Shown: one piece after another, positions 47,759 through 59,800 of the stretch | How positions within the stretch are numbered: the first letter of the stretch is position 1 | How the letters are laid out: each line of letters begins with the position of its first letter | Assembly (NCBI RefSeq): GCF_026914265.1 | Contig: NC_069125.1 | Coordinates: 6,406,117-6,470,116, forward strand | Source of the DNA: Mya arenaria | Taxonomy: Eukaryota; Mollusca; Bivalvia; Myida; Myidae | Direction of reading: 5' to 3' | Length of the DNA stretch: 64,000 nt | Position numbers and translations under genes: made by a program | The notes under the pieces: generated by a model | Databases searched by the model: none | Seen by the model: only the letters and a program-made list of their open reading frames with translations | What the model was told of the DNA's origin: nothing

Positions 47759-48923
47759 CTATATGTATTGTAGTTTTGCACGCCAAATTGTATGAGAAAG
47801 GAACGTCATTTCAGAAATGACGTCGTTGAAATTGTGTCCCAGCACTGTGCGCGCAGATGTTTGATATCGGAATATGAGAATGGGCTTAAATTTTATAACA
47901 GTGAAAAACACCAAATTGATAGAACAAACACCAATAAATATCAATTTATTTCACTGACAAATCTCTATAAACCACCGGAGAGCATATGATATAAATCCTA
48001 CAATAGCAACGTTTGTTTAAGACATAAACTTTTAAAAATACAAACATTGGGTGGTTTAAATAAAACATTAAAACTACTGGGACAAGCCTATTAATTGAAA
48101 CAATAAGTAATAAAACACTGTTTTTGGCACCAAAAGACACTGAACGAGAGTCTGCCATAAACAGAACAAACACACACACAAACACCACATGCATCATCAT
48201 GAATGCTTTCTAAAGGTCCATGTCAGGTACAATTCCCGCTTTGTGAGTCATATTTTGGTTTAGCTCTCGTTTGACTATCTTGTTTGAAATCAAACAAAAA
48301 TTATTTTTTTAAGAACAGTATATGTGAAATGGTTTGAACAAGTTAAATAGGACTTTCCAACTTGTTAAATGTTAAGTTTTACCAGTACATTTTACACATT
48401 CAATAGTCTTATTCTACTTGTGAAAACCATTTTACATATAGACAACAGTCCAAACAACCAATATGTTTTTGTTCGTGTCTGATATCTGAATAAAATGCGG
48501 TTGGCCTTAAAACTTTGCCATTGTGAAAGCACTCCGTGTGCATCTGTTGAAAAGACGGCATGATTATTTGTTTCTCGCAATCATTCTTAAACATGATAAA
48601 TTTATTCAAGAAAATACGAGGACGATTTGGGTGAGTGATTGTATTTCTACTCTGGCGGATATGCTGCATATTATATGGATATTACTTTTGATTTAATTTC
48701 AATAATAGAAAGAAAAAAATAAAAGGAGAGGTGTACAATCTTTTCAGCGTACATGTATGAATTTAGGCCTGTAAAACAACCGATCATTTTCTTTGATTAT
48801 GATTTCGATTAGTTTTTGTATGCGGCTTGGTGTGGTTAGGTGAAAATGCAAAACAAAATTATCTTTTATAAAATACCAGTTAAAATAGCGTAGTCAGACA
48901 GATGTTGTTTGTGTTTTTTGCAG
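47759..48923. other. no gene; upstream of the sulfotransferase exon
   Basis: This should include intron upstream of the sulfotransferase exon. No first coding exon with matching phase was found; short frames here have no motif. Confidence 0.4.
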
Positions 48924-50088
48924 GTTGTTGATAGCCGTCGCCACATTGACTATTTGTATACTTCTGTTCAAACAAGGCGTGTTTCAGTCGCATATCGGTG
49001 CGTATGAAAATAATGAGAACAGCAGAAGTAATGATAAGCGAGAATTATCACTCCCTCGACGTGACCGTTTACAGTCATCTTTCCATCTACATGAAAATAA
49101 TGGAAACGCAAGCGAAATAAAACTAAGAAAACTCCCAAACGACATGATTACCCGTGTTGGATTTCTTAAAGTTCGGAAAGCTGGCTCAACAACATTGCAA
49201 TCTTTACTTTTTCGGTTCGCAGCCGAGCACCATTTGAAACCCGTTGTACCGAAGGAGAAGGAGTACGTTGCCAGTAAAGATAATGTCATTCCTATCGACG
49301 GCTCTTACAAATTTGACATATTTGCTGTCCACACTTATTACTATAACGCAACTCTTTTTGACGAGCTGCTTACAAAGGATCGGAAAGATATAGCGATAGT
49401 TCGTGAACCATTGGCAAGAATGATAAGCGCCGCCTATTTCTACAGAAACATACCCGGTCATCAACAAGATTACCTAAGGAATTTCCCAGAAAAAGATTAC
49501 ATTCACCATTTGCTTATGAACGATGAGTCGAAACGATCAGCTACCATGAACTCCATGGGTGTAGATTTCGGTTTCTTTAAGTACGCTTCCGAACGCGAAG
49601 AAGATGTTCAAACACATCTTGAGTATCTCAATACTAAATTCGCTCTAGTGTTGATAATGGAAAGACTTGATGAATCACTTGTGTTGTTAAAACGAATGTT
49701 TAAATGGTCTTTGAAGGATATTTTGTATTTCAAGAAGAATATTAACATACAGTACGAAAGGGAACTTGTTTTTAATGCGACAGAGTTATCGAGCTTTCGT
49801 AAAAATTCGCATTTAGATTACGTAATATATGGATACTTTCTCGACAAGTTTCAGCAGAAAATAAAAGCTGAAAATGACATTGATGACGAAGTGTTATACT
49901 TCACAAGGCTACTTATTACCGTCGGGTGGTTTTGCTCCGACACAAGCACTATTAACAATGGAACTTCACTCCATGTCTTGTCGAAAAAATGGAAAGAAGA
50001 CTTCTTTGTAGATCGGAACGATTGTATATTGATTTCGAAATCAAATGAAATAGTAGCTGACACGATAAAAAGGGCTTATTATTCCTGA
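48924..50088 (+). CDS. galactose-3-O-sulfotransferase-like, large last exon
   Basis: The family moves sulfate from PAPS to O-3 of galactose on glycolipids and glycoproteins in the Golgi. The exon opens at 48924 right after a strong acceptor (TTTTTTGCAG) and stays open for 387 codons. Its N-terminus (about residues 2-16, IAVATLTICILLF) is a membrane anchor, giving the type II topology of Golgi enzymes. VGFLKVRKAGSTTLQSLLFR (residues 78-97) is the 5'-phosphosulfate-binding loop, and IAIVREPLARMISAAYFYR (156-174) is the 3'-phosphate-binding segment. ERLDESLVLLKRMF with KWSLKDILYFKK is also typical. The length fits the family. No ATG precedes the anchor within the exon, so a short upstream exon must supply the start; it was not found. 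Acceptor specificity cannot be read. A dead relative lies at 55924. Confidence 0.88.
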
Positions 50089-50401
50089 TGAATGAACAAA
50101 GATGTGCAATGCTACGAATAGTTATATTGCGAACATTCAGAATTTTATTTGGAAATTATTAAAAGCTATTTGTCGGTGTTAATTTGATAATAGTTTAAAC
50201 CAGTTTAACCAGTCTATTGTTTTCGGCCTTTTTATAGTCGACATGTGTATTTAACAATTTTACAACAATTTTCCAAGTCCTTATCTTTGTATCATGTTTT
50301 GGGGAATATACAGCGTTAACAGTGATACAGAGTGACCAGTTCTCCGAGCTGTTAAAAGATTTTTTACAAAATTAGGAACCAAGTGTAGCACTGTGCCATA
50401 G

Positions 50402-50407
50402 AATAAA
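50402..50407 (+). promoter_or_regulatory. possible polyadenylation signal of the sulfotransferase gene
   Basis: AATAAA lies 314 bases after the stop codon; no other evidence. Confidence 0.35.
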
Positions 50408-50940
50408 TAGTGCCATCATAAACATGAATTCAAATATATGCTATACAATCTTAGCTTTTTTTGCGTTTGGGAGCTTGTTATAATATACTTGTTTTGTTTA
50501 TCAACGATACATTGTCGTGATCAGATACCTGACTTCGGTTTTTACAAAATAGAAAACTTCTCGCACAATTATTTACTAGCTCTGTGTATTTAATATTAAG
50601 TCTGGTAGTATTGATAGTGTGGTATTGAAGATTATTAACCGATTCCGTCACAATAGCTTGGCGATCGTTTTGGTAACGGAAGGTCGCGGATTCATTCATT
50701 TGTCACATTGTAGTGTGTTTCGTTTGTAAAAGTACGTTAATTTACCTTTTTTATGTTTCTTAAAACCAGTATATTTGAATATTTGCACAATTTGAAGTCT
50801 GACATCGAAGCTCATAAATCAATGAAAGTAGAAATAGATTTTCATTTTACGCCAAAAGTTTGGAAAATACGAATTGGATTTTTTTTAATATGAAAAAAAT
50901 GTTATAAATCGGTCCACTAGTACATTTCAGTACCACAACT
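50408..50940. other. no gene seen
   Basis: AT-rich; nothing identified. Confidence 0.4.
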
Positions 50941-51070
50941 TGGAGCGATTTAGCCGCACTACATGGCGCATTTTAGCCCAGCCACTTGGCGCATTTTTCC
51001 TCCGCTCCTTTGTACATTTTCGCTCAACCACTTGGCGCATTTTAGCCCCGCCACTTGGCGCATTTTCGCC
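50941..51070. repeat. minisatellite, about 21-bp unit
   Basis: Five to six copies of CCACTTGGCGCATTTTAGCCC, with diverged first and middle units. GC content is higher than the surroundings. Confidence 0.8.
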
Positions 51071-51278
51071 TTTTTCTCAAGTTCTAAGTAGAGTAATGTT
51101 AAAAGCTATTTTAAATATGATTTATTCAGAGTAAGAACCTTAGGAAATCCGTTTACAAAGAACACATAACAAAACCTGCAAGGGACGGGTTAAAGTTCAT
51201 GTTGCGCTCGTATTTGCAAGAAACCCCTCTAGCTCTTTGGCTTATAACACTAGCATCGCCAACGCTCCTCTTTCTTTT

Positions 51279-51763
51279 AGCCTCTCAAAATCAAAGATAG
51301 TCTTAAATCTGTATCTATGCATAGCGTGATACTTACCCATGGTCATGCGATTGGTATGGTGGTACCGTTATGGAAGTAACACTGCGTCGAGGTTGATGTC
51401 ATAGACTTATACATGTATAAACCCATTCGGAGCTCCTCGGCCATTATTATCTAAAACAACCTCGGATGTATGCCGGTACATCAGTTGAAGTCAAGTAGTT
51501 CGTAAATATTTGAATTATATCATTAACTAAATGTAGTCATTTAGAGTTGTATATGTTGATCTCAGTTTAAATTGATTGCCAGTGAAGAGTATTATTGCAA
51601 ACATAATAAGATTCCGAGGAGTTAAGTCATAAAGTTTAACTGCTGAAAAAAATACTAAGCGATCTACTTGCAGCGGACTTAAACGTACCGCTTTTTGAGT
51701 ATGTAAACCGTCCAAATACATCCGATGTTGTTTTCGATAAAAATGGCCGAGGAGTTCCGAATG
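51279..51763. repeat. inverted-repeat MITE family, copy 1, with shared upstream flank
   Basis: 51424-51763 is bounded by CATTCGGAGCTCCTCGGCCA and its inverse, with arms of about 55 bases that also contain ACAACCTCGGATGTAT. The preceding 145 bases (from TAGCCTCTCAAAATCAAA) are duplicated at 51913. No target duplication was resolved. Confidence 0.8.
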
Positions 51764-51912
51764 CAGCAGAATAGATATCTGCCAAGATGAGCAAGATTAG
51801 CTGGAATTTAGCTATATAATATTCTTTGAAAAGAAGACCTTTTGTGGGAGGATATTTGTTTTTAACATATTAATTAATTATGGTAAATAGAGGTCAAAAA
51901 ACGTATTTTTTT

Positions 51913-52307
51913 AGCCTCTCAAAATCAAAAATAGTCTAAAATCTTTATCCATGTATAACGTGACACATACCCATGGTCATGCGATAGGCATGGTGGTAGT
52001 AATTACTGTACTGTTATGGAAGTAGCACTGCGTCGAAGTTGATGTCATAGATTTATAGTATTCGGAATACCTCGGCCATTTTTATCGAAAACAACCTCGG
52101 ATGTATTTGGACGGTTTACATACTCAGAAATTTGTATGTTTAAGTCCGCTGCAAGTAGATCGCGTAGTAATTTAATTTTGCAGTTAAACTTAATGACTTA
52201 ACTCTTGTGGAATCTTTTTGCAATAATACACTTCACTGGCAATCAATCTAAACTTTGATCAATAAATACAAGCTAAAACACTACATTGAATTAATGATAT
52301 AATTCAA
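51913..52307. repeat. inverted-repeat MITE family, copy 2, interior reversed
   Basis: The upstream 145 bases and the left arm match copy 1 in the same orientation, but the interior (CAGTTAAACTTAATGACTTA, then CACTTCACTGGCAATCAATC) is the reverse complement of copy 1. The right arm is missing. Confidence 0.75.
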
Positions 52308-52700
52308 AATGGTGTATATATGTATAACCCTTGCGAAACATATTGGCACTGACTAAAATATAACGGACAACATGACTTTTAACACGCCATCAATGGAGAC
52401 ACCGATGATACCAGAGCTATCACAGTAGTTTGATTGGAATGAATTGATATGACCTGTAAACATTTAGAGAAATTTAACCTAAAATATTTATTTTTTACAT
52501 TCATCAAAGCTGTCACTCATACCATCGATCTAGCATGAATTAAGTGGGAATTACTGCAGTTTAACAATGTCAGAAAATCTCGAAATGCCTGCATATCTGA
52601 CAGTAAAACAACTTAAATCTGAACACAGCAATCCGGTTCACTGATCAACACTGTCTACAGTTAAAAGGGACTGTAATCCTGGCCGAGCGTACAAATTCTG
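52308..52700. other. no gene seen
   Basis: AT-rich; nothing identified. Confidence 0.4.
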
Positions 52701-52983
52701 GCGGATCCGTCGTCTAGTGGTAACACACTTGATTTTCAACCCAGGGGTCGCAGGTTCGATTCCCCGTCGCATCACTAAAATACTAATCGTCTTCCGGAAG
52801 GGACGTTAAATGGGGGGTCCCGTGTGACAGTGCTATACACTGGTGCACGTTAAAGAACCAGGGTAGCTCTAGCCAGGGTTATATTCTGTCTATGCACTAT
52901 GCTCCAAAAAAACTAAAATGACTAACAATCTTAACGGAGCAATCGCCGAATGGGCACAGCCCGAACGCGAGTATAAATAAGCT
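52701..52983 (+). repeat. tRNA-derived SINE with conserved central domain
   Basis: The head (52701-52773) has an A box CGTCTAGTGGTAACAC and a B box GGTTCGATTCC; its middle (TTGATTTTCAACCCAGG) resembles tRNA-Glu. The body carries GTCTTCCGGAAGGGACGTTA, then GGGGGGTCCCGTGTGACAGT, and ACGTTAAAGAACCAGGGTAG. That block resembles the central domain of animal-wide SINE superfamilies (MetaSINE type, from memory). It is a pol III retroposon rather than a working tRNA gene. Confidence 0.75.
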
Positions 52984-53357
52984 TACACACCACCACCGCC
53001 GAGAGTACATTCCCTTCTAATGACTGTAGTGTTGGTCAGACGAGAGAAACATAAATGTTTGGGTAGCGGACTTGAACTGGCCAGTGAGACCGGTTTTAGG
53101 ACGCTCAACGACAAACTAGGTGTACATTGATGGCTATAAGTTTGTTTTTCACCTTAAACAATATATTGCATACGAGTTAATTGAGATGTGGCATTTAACG
53201 TTATATTTCTGTTCACATAAAGAACAAAGCTAATCATTTCATATTTCTATCTATAACATATTTCGGTCACTCGGTGCTGTAATTTTATCAATACTCTTTA
53301 AATCAATACATATATTGCATTAACAAGGCATTAAGGGGGCGAAAAATAGGTTGATAT
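52984..53357. other. no gene seen
   Basis: Nothing identified. Confidence 0.4.
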
Positions 53358-53457
53358 TAAAAACAATAATATATAACTTTTTATATGCATACATATGTTT
53401 AAATCATTTGACTTTAAAGCTGCGCTACTGTAGATTGATTTTTTTTGTGTTGGAATG

Positions 53458-53489
<32 letters not shown>

Positions 53490-53662
53490 GTCTATATAAG
53501 ACTGCTGACAAAAAGAGCAGCTCGCAGTTTTCATATTGACGTTTGAAAACTTATGCTTTATAGCTAAAAACAATAATATATAACTTTTTATATGCATACA
53601 TATGTTTAAATCATTTGACTTTAAAGCTGCGCTACTGTAGATTGATTTTTTTTGTGTTGGAA

Positions 53663-53736
<74 letters not shown>

Positions 53737-53812
53737 GTCTATATAAGACTGCTGACAAAAAGAGCAGCTCGCAGTTTTCATATTGACGTTTGAAAACTTA
53801 TGCTTTATAGCT
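53358..53812. repeat. tandem duplication containing (TA)n tracts
   Basis: A 207-base unit (53358-53564) repeats directly at 53565-53812. The two are identical as read except that the internal TA run is about 28 bases in the first copy and 69 in the second. The unit includes CTTTAAAGCTGCGCTACTG and AAGACTGCTGACAAAAAGAG. Confidence 0.93.
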
Positions 53813-54480
53813 AAGAGCGTTACTATTAAACGGTTTAAGAAAAGAAAATCGGCAGTTTAACAATTGACTAAGATCTGTTCTATTTTGAGTTATACCATAT
53901 GACTCAATTGAAGATACTGATGCTAAAATGAGCTGATTCTCAAACAAAATGCAAAGATCTCGTTTGAAGGCGCAACCATAACAGACACTGATTTAGAGAC
54001 GAACAAGTATACAAACAACACCGGTAGATACAGTAGAAACACGCAAATAGCTTTATCAATGCATTTAAGCTGCACTCCCACAGATTGAACGTTTTGACAA
54101 CTTTTTTTAGTTTTTGTCTTGGAACGAGCCAATTTTTGCGAAAATCCATGGAAACCATAAGACTGCTGACAAAAAATTAAATCGCAGATTTTTATATTTA
54201 AGTCCAAAAATTGATGTTTTATTATTTTTTTAAACCGTTAGTAACAGTTTAAGCCATGGATTTTCGAACGGAAATATGAAAAACGAGGATCTGAGTTTTG
54301 TCAGCAATCTTATATAATTGGTTTGATGATGTTTGCGCAAAAATTTGTAAAACGGGAATATCTGTGAGAGTGCCTTGGAAATGCGCCCGGCAGTTTATCA
54401 CTATGAACGTCCATACAACCTGCTTAACATCTGTGCAAACTCGTATTGACAAATAAAAAAAACGTGTAATAAATTGCGAC
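53813..54480. repeat. diverged copies of the same repeat, inverted to each other
   Basis: 54064-54220 holds GCTGCACTCCCACAGATTGA, then TTGGAACGAGCCAATTTTTG and AAGACTGCTGACAAAAAAT, related to the 207-base unit. 54245-54330 contains the inverse order (CCATGGATTTTCGAACGG, then TTTTGTCAGCAATCTTATAT). It is probably an old inverted pair. Confidence 0.55.
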
Positions 54481-54986
54481 CTTTAAGAAACATAATAAAA
54501 AGCCAAATGGTGGCAGATGTAACTATCAAGCCATTTTTTGTCTTCAATAAAACACAATACTGTAATTAAATACTGTTACAGTAATATTAATAATAATTAT
54601 TATTATTTATTGCAGGGATAAAGGTCATTTCTCCATTTGTGTGTCTTCGTTAACATATAAAATAGTTTTATGGCTTACACATAATGTTGTGGTTCCTGTA
54701 ACCTTAAGGACCATGTCTAAATACATGGTTATGTATTCAGTGAGTATAATATATGAAACAGGATTGTGAAAAGTATTTCACTCTGACGTTGCGCAGGATG
54801 TTGCAAACATTTTCAGTATCATGGCGTTAACGTAACAGCTAAACCCCGCCGTTACTAGTGTGTTTTTTGTTAAAAATAAAGTGACTATTTAGAGAACATT
54901 TGTTGATTTCAGTACTTCACGAGTGCCATATATAAAAGACAATTTTACTTTCAGCTTACTTTCTAAGATATTTTGGAATCTTAAAC
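54481..54986. other. no gene seen
   Basis: AT-rich; nothing identified. Confidence 0.4.
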
Positions 54987-55020
<34 letters not shown>

Positions 55021-55031
55021 GTTATTATTAC

Positions 55032-55072
<41 letters not shown>
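54987..55072. repeat. (ATT)n microsatellite
   Basis: About 28 units with two interruptions (GTT, ACT). Confidence 0.97.
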
Positions 55073-55074
<2 letters not shown>

Positions 55075-55511
55075 ACCCTCTTTTTACATACTTCTTGATC
55101 CCCTTCAGGCACAGCTCTAATCGCCGATGACGCAGACTGTAAGCCCAACGCGGGCTGGTGAAAAAAATAGACCTCCCAAGATTATTTGTTAACTTTATTG
55201 TTTATTCGTATTTAATTTTAAACATTTTATAATCATTCATGAAAAACGTTTTATTTTTGCATTTATGTTCTAAAAAATGACAGACAAGAATTATTTTTTT
55301 TTTAAATTTATCAGCTCATTAATACAATAAACGAAATAACTCAACGGTCAAAAGCGTAAATAAAGTCGGTTGAACTGTAGAGTTGGTTAAGTTCCAGTGG
55401 CTTGCGTAAAGGCCATATCGCACCGAAGGTCGAGTGCGATGTACCCCTCACGCGAGAATCGGCAAGTAATACAAACACAAAGCTCAAGCAACTCATATCG
55501 CATTTCTTTTT
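55073..55511. other. no gene seen
   Basis: Nothing identified. Confidence 0.4.
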
Positions 55512-55622
55512 TCGCCCACCTCATATCAGTAGATCGAAAAATTTGGCCATGCTGGAAATTCTTTTCTCCCACCTCAGATAAGTAGATCCAAAAATTTAAC
55601 CATGCTAGAAATTCTTATTTTG
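55512..55622. repeat. about 54-bp direct repeat, two copies
   Basis: CGCCCACCTCATATCAGTAG through GCCATGCTGGAAATTCTTTT is followed at once by a copy with about seven changes. Confidence 0.7.
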
Positions 55623-55851
55623 CCCACGGGCAAAGATTAAACAAGTACCCGTAATGGAACTCCTTTTTAATGAGCATCGCATTGTAATTACCTCCCTTGT
55701 TGAAGACTGCCGCCTGTAGCATCATGGAAACCTTGTCGTGTGGCATTAACTAAAATGCTAATTAACTATTTCTCGCTTCAAATGTCAGCATAAAAAAGAG
55801 TTCACGCACTTTTCAAGAAATAATGATACACTCTCCTCAGAAATATTTAAG
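55623..55851. other. no gene seen
   Basis: Nothing identified. Confidence 0.35.
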
Positions 55852-55923
55852 GAATGAATTGCGGGTTGATGTCATTATCGGGGTATGAATGCAATTCGGC
55901 TGGTCAGTGTGTGGAGTCCGAAG
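55852..55923. repeat. one arm of the palindromic repeat seen at 34890-35045
   Basis: AATGAATTGCGGGTTGATGTC, then CGGCTGG and GTGGAGTCCGAAG, match an arm of that element in inverse orientation. It ends exactly where the sulfotransferase relic begins. Confidence 0.6.
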
Positions 55924-56262
55924 GAAAAGACTGGATAAATTCCTTGTATCATTAAAACAAAAGTTTAATTGGTCATTAAAGGATCGTTTGCATTAAACAA
56001 TAACATAAAAATAAGACAGGACACTAGTCTTTAATGAAACAGAATTGTTGAAATGCCACAAAAAGTCCATTTAGATTATTCAATATATAATACTTTCTTG
56101 GCGAATTTAAGCAGAATAATGAAGCTGAAAACGACCACACTGATGAAGTTGCGTATCTAGAAGGCTGCATATTACTGTTGCGTACTTTGCAATTTTACTC
56201 AATTTTATTTCTTAAAGATGAAAAGGATACTTCTATTGAGATATCAACGTGTGAATAATGAT
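55924..56262 (+). pseudogene. galactose-3-O-sulfotransferase relic
   Basis: The sequence matches the C-terminal third of the upstream gene, starting at its ERLDESLVLL block. Here it reads RLDKFLVSLKQKFNWSLKD, then after breaks FNETELLKCHKK and, near the end, DEKDTSIEISTCE followed by a stop. There are several stops and frame changes. It lacks the PAPS-binding part, introns are not evident and it lies on the same strand, so it is either a truncated tandem duplicate or the remnant of a second gene. Confidence 0.8.
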
Positions 56263-56853
56263 TTCAAATGTAAATAAAACAGTTCAAGCAAACTTAAAGG
56301 AAGTTTTTGCTACAATGTATGGATTTTTAAGAGTGTGACCAAGTTTGGATAAGAAGGGAGTTCATGTATGTTTCACAAGGTGTGCAAACAGCAAAAAAAC
56401 ATGTATGTTGGAATTTTGATTTTTTGCCTTATTATATAATGAATGCATATTTCATTCAAATTGTTTTATGAGTTATAGCAAACGATTTTGTTTTGCACAC
56501 CGACGCCTATGTAAATTCTAGAGTTCATTTAGGCGATCTACAAAAAATGGAGCGAGCGAAACGAGGCCGCATGAATTGTTTAAAAAACGAACGAGCTAAA
56601 AACGAGGAAATACGTTTATGAAATTTTAAGAGTCGTGTCAAAACGTGTTAATAAACACTTATACCATTAAAAGAGTAGAGTTAAGTTCCTTTCGAGTTGT
56701 TAACGTATGCTGCTGAGTGAAGCGCATGTTTATTTTTATGATTTCCATAACACGACTTACATGAATTCAATCGACACTACATAAAAAAAAACACATTCTT
56801 TACTGTGGTTTCTTTGTGTATCTGCTCTTTCGAGATTTTTTTTGTAATATCAG
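56263..56853. other. no gene; 3' flank of the four-exon gene
   Basis: On the minus strand AATAAA (56729-56734) lies about 120 bases after the stop of the gene that ends at 56854, a plausible polyadenylation signal. Confidence 0.45.
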
Positions 56854-59800
56854 TCACTCATGGTCAAGAACAAGTATGCCTTTCAGAGGGCGACTTTTTT
56901 CTCTAATGACCGGAAGACCACCTTTAAAACCTTGCTTTTTATTGCAAAGTTGTTTGTTGGTGTACACAGCTTTCGCCTTCGGCGACCAGGTTTTCTTTGC
57001 CTCTGGGTTTTCAAGTAACTCACTCTCCGGCATTGCAAATCCAACTGTCTTTTTCTGGTTGTTTGTCCCCTGAGGTTCAGATATTGTCGAAGAATTCGGT
57101 ATGCTTAAATTTTGAACTGGAATTGTTTGGGGAGTGAATGACTCTCTTTTCATTCGTTCTTTATCTTTCTTTCGTAGTTCTGTTTCCCGAACATTTTTGT
57201 CATTCTGCAATTTTTGTCTGATCTGCGTAATGTCAAAGAAAACATAGCATTATCAAAATGTTATGACAAATCAATTTTAGGAATACTCATATAAACTAGA
57301 ACGTACAATTTGCCAAATGACGCTTCTAGGTTCAGTACTATTCTGTGGTTATGGCGCTAAATTGATGAATGTATTCCGTCAGTGTTTTATTGTCGTCGTC
57401 AGAGACGGTCGCGTCAAAGCTAGCCATTCAAAACTGTTAATATAATTATTGTAATTATGTACATGGCATGTGACCGCCGATTAACAACAAATATACGCAT
57501 ATGTGAGGCAATTCTATTGCTCTTACACATTGGGCCATAAAAAGTTCACGGATGCTGCTACTCGATTTACAAACCTGGTGACGTTTGATCATGTTGGCTC
57601 CTGACATTTCATGCTCGATGTTTTTCAGGGCGTTCCGGATAATCAAGTCCTCGTGTCGTGTCTTCTCTTTATCTAAATAACCTTAAATGAATTGAAAGAT
57701 GTGTGACAAGATTCGTATGAAGAAAATTGCAGACTTTTCATATCACCAATTAACAAAGCGACATGATTCGGGTCTACATAGAGGGGCGAAAGCGAACTTG
57801 TATTTATCATTTAATGTCTTTCTCTGGTGGATAAGTTTCATTCGGAAATCATTGGCCAATTTATATCGAAAGCAACATCGGATGTATGTAGAGCGTTTAC
57901 AAGGTCAGAAATGTTTATATTCAACTAATCTGCAGGTAGATCGCATAGTTTCAATTTAGTAGTTAATCTTAATGACTTTACTCTTCGGACTCATTATTAT
58001 GCAATTATTAACTTCACTGGCAATCACTTTAAATTTGGATATTAAACGTACACGTTAAAGTACTACAACTAATTTATACTATTATTTAAATCTACGAACT
58101 TCTTCTACAGATGTAACGGCATACATTCGAGGTTGATTTCGATGGAAAATAGCCGAGGAGTTCCGAATGGATAAGTAAGGAGCCCCGTGGCCCGTTTCGA
58201 TACAAAATAACATAGCCGTCAATGTTGTGCTGCTTAAGAGTGGTCGTGGACAACCGTAAAGTTTAGAGCTGAATATATATCAGTGGTCGTGGACAACCGT
58301 AAAGTTTAGAGCTGAATATATATCAGCGGTCGTGGACAACCGTAAAGTTTAGAGCTGAATATATATCAGCGGTCGTGGACAACCGTAAAGTTTAGAGCTG
58401 AATATATATCAGCGGTCGTGGACAACCGTAAAGTTTAGAGCTGAATATATATCAGGAATGATCTTGACAATATTGATCTTTATTAGTAACGCAGATAACG
58501 CCGAAAACAGGGTTACGCCTAGCCCCAATATCACGAAATTACGTAAGACAAAACTCAAACTCAATCTCAACTCATTTTACCACATAAAAACATAGTGTTG
58601 TTCAAAATCTTGACTGTTTTTTATACTTTTTGAAAACGTATTTCCTTATAGAAGTTGTTATTGAAAGATTTTGACAATAATTCAAAGAAAACTTATTCTA
58701 GAGCAAAAAAATGTCTTTGAATAATTTGTTAAAAGTACATTTTTGGCCGTAGAATTTTTTTCGCATCGAAATCTATATCAAAGGTTTCAATCAACATATT
58801 CAATGATAGAATGCGATTAAAATATGTAAAATATTATTTTTTTCAATAATTTTTATGTTATATGGTAAAAAATGAGAATGAGTTTGAGGTTTGACTCAAG
58901 TATTTTCGTGATATTGGGGCCTGGTTTATTGAAACAGGGCCCTGACGATAAGCTACAAAAATATTTTGTGTAGTCATACTTTACATAATGTTGTTGTCAC
59001 GGTCGCGAGTTGACACCAACTTAAAGGGGCTGTACTCCGTATGATAAAATAGCCGGAAAAAAGAAAATTGTTGAAACTGACATAAACTTGGCATCGATGT
59101 GTACAATGTATTGAAACTTACTAGTTGAAGTACCACATAGTTTACAATTAATTTATTTTTGGCAGTTATTTCGTATTTTTCCATTAAAAAAAGATTACTG
59201 GGTATGTCTACCAGGTAGAATTCATTACTTATGCGTGATTGGCTAATCGGTGTTATCACGTGATTTTACCGAGGTAGGTGTATAGCTTAATTATGTCACC
59301 CATATAGAGTAAGCCGTCGTAGCTCAGTGGATACGACGATACTTTGCAATTTTGGCGACACGGGTTCGAACCTGGTCTCCGACACATTTTTTTTTTTACT
59401 TTTTGGTACTTTTTTTTACAATTATGATATCAAAGCGTAACACATTTTATTAGATAATTTTCCTGAGATTCGTTACAGAAAAAAACTTTTTTTGGTGACA
59501 ATCTGGTGTGCAGTCCCTTTGAAGCACAACTGGGACAGACTAAATGGTCGAACTGAATTGCATTTGAGACTTACCTCTAATCCAACTTTTGTCGTTCAGA
59601 CGCCAGTTTCCCCAGTCAGTGAGGTCCCTAACCAAGGCTGGCATGGGTGGTATGCGCTCCTCTTCTTGCGAACCTGCGCCTATCGTCTGCTCCCTTCTTA
59701 GTGCCGGAAACCTTTGGCCGGGTCGCTGAGCAACGCCTGGCTGACTCGATAGAGATTTAGATTTTGCCAAACCCACAGTGTGTCTTGTGGGTTCAGTATA

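Noticed and set aside
48984..49467. Minus-strand frames opposite the sulfotransferase
   Set aside because: Shadow frames of the real exon; no motif.
52701..52773. Functional tRNA-Glu gene
   Set aside because: Stems do not pair fully and a SINE body follows directly; better explained as a SINE head.
54923..55120. Poly-Leu frame
   Set aside because: Product of the (ATT)n microsatellite.
58239..58453. CRISPR-like 43-bp repeats
   Set aside because: No spacers; a plain minisatellite in an intron.
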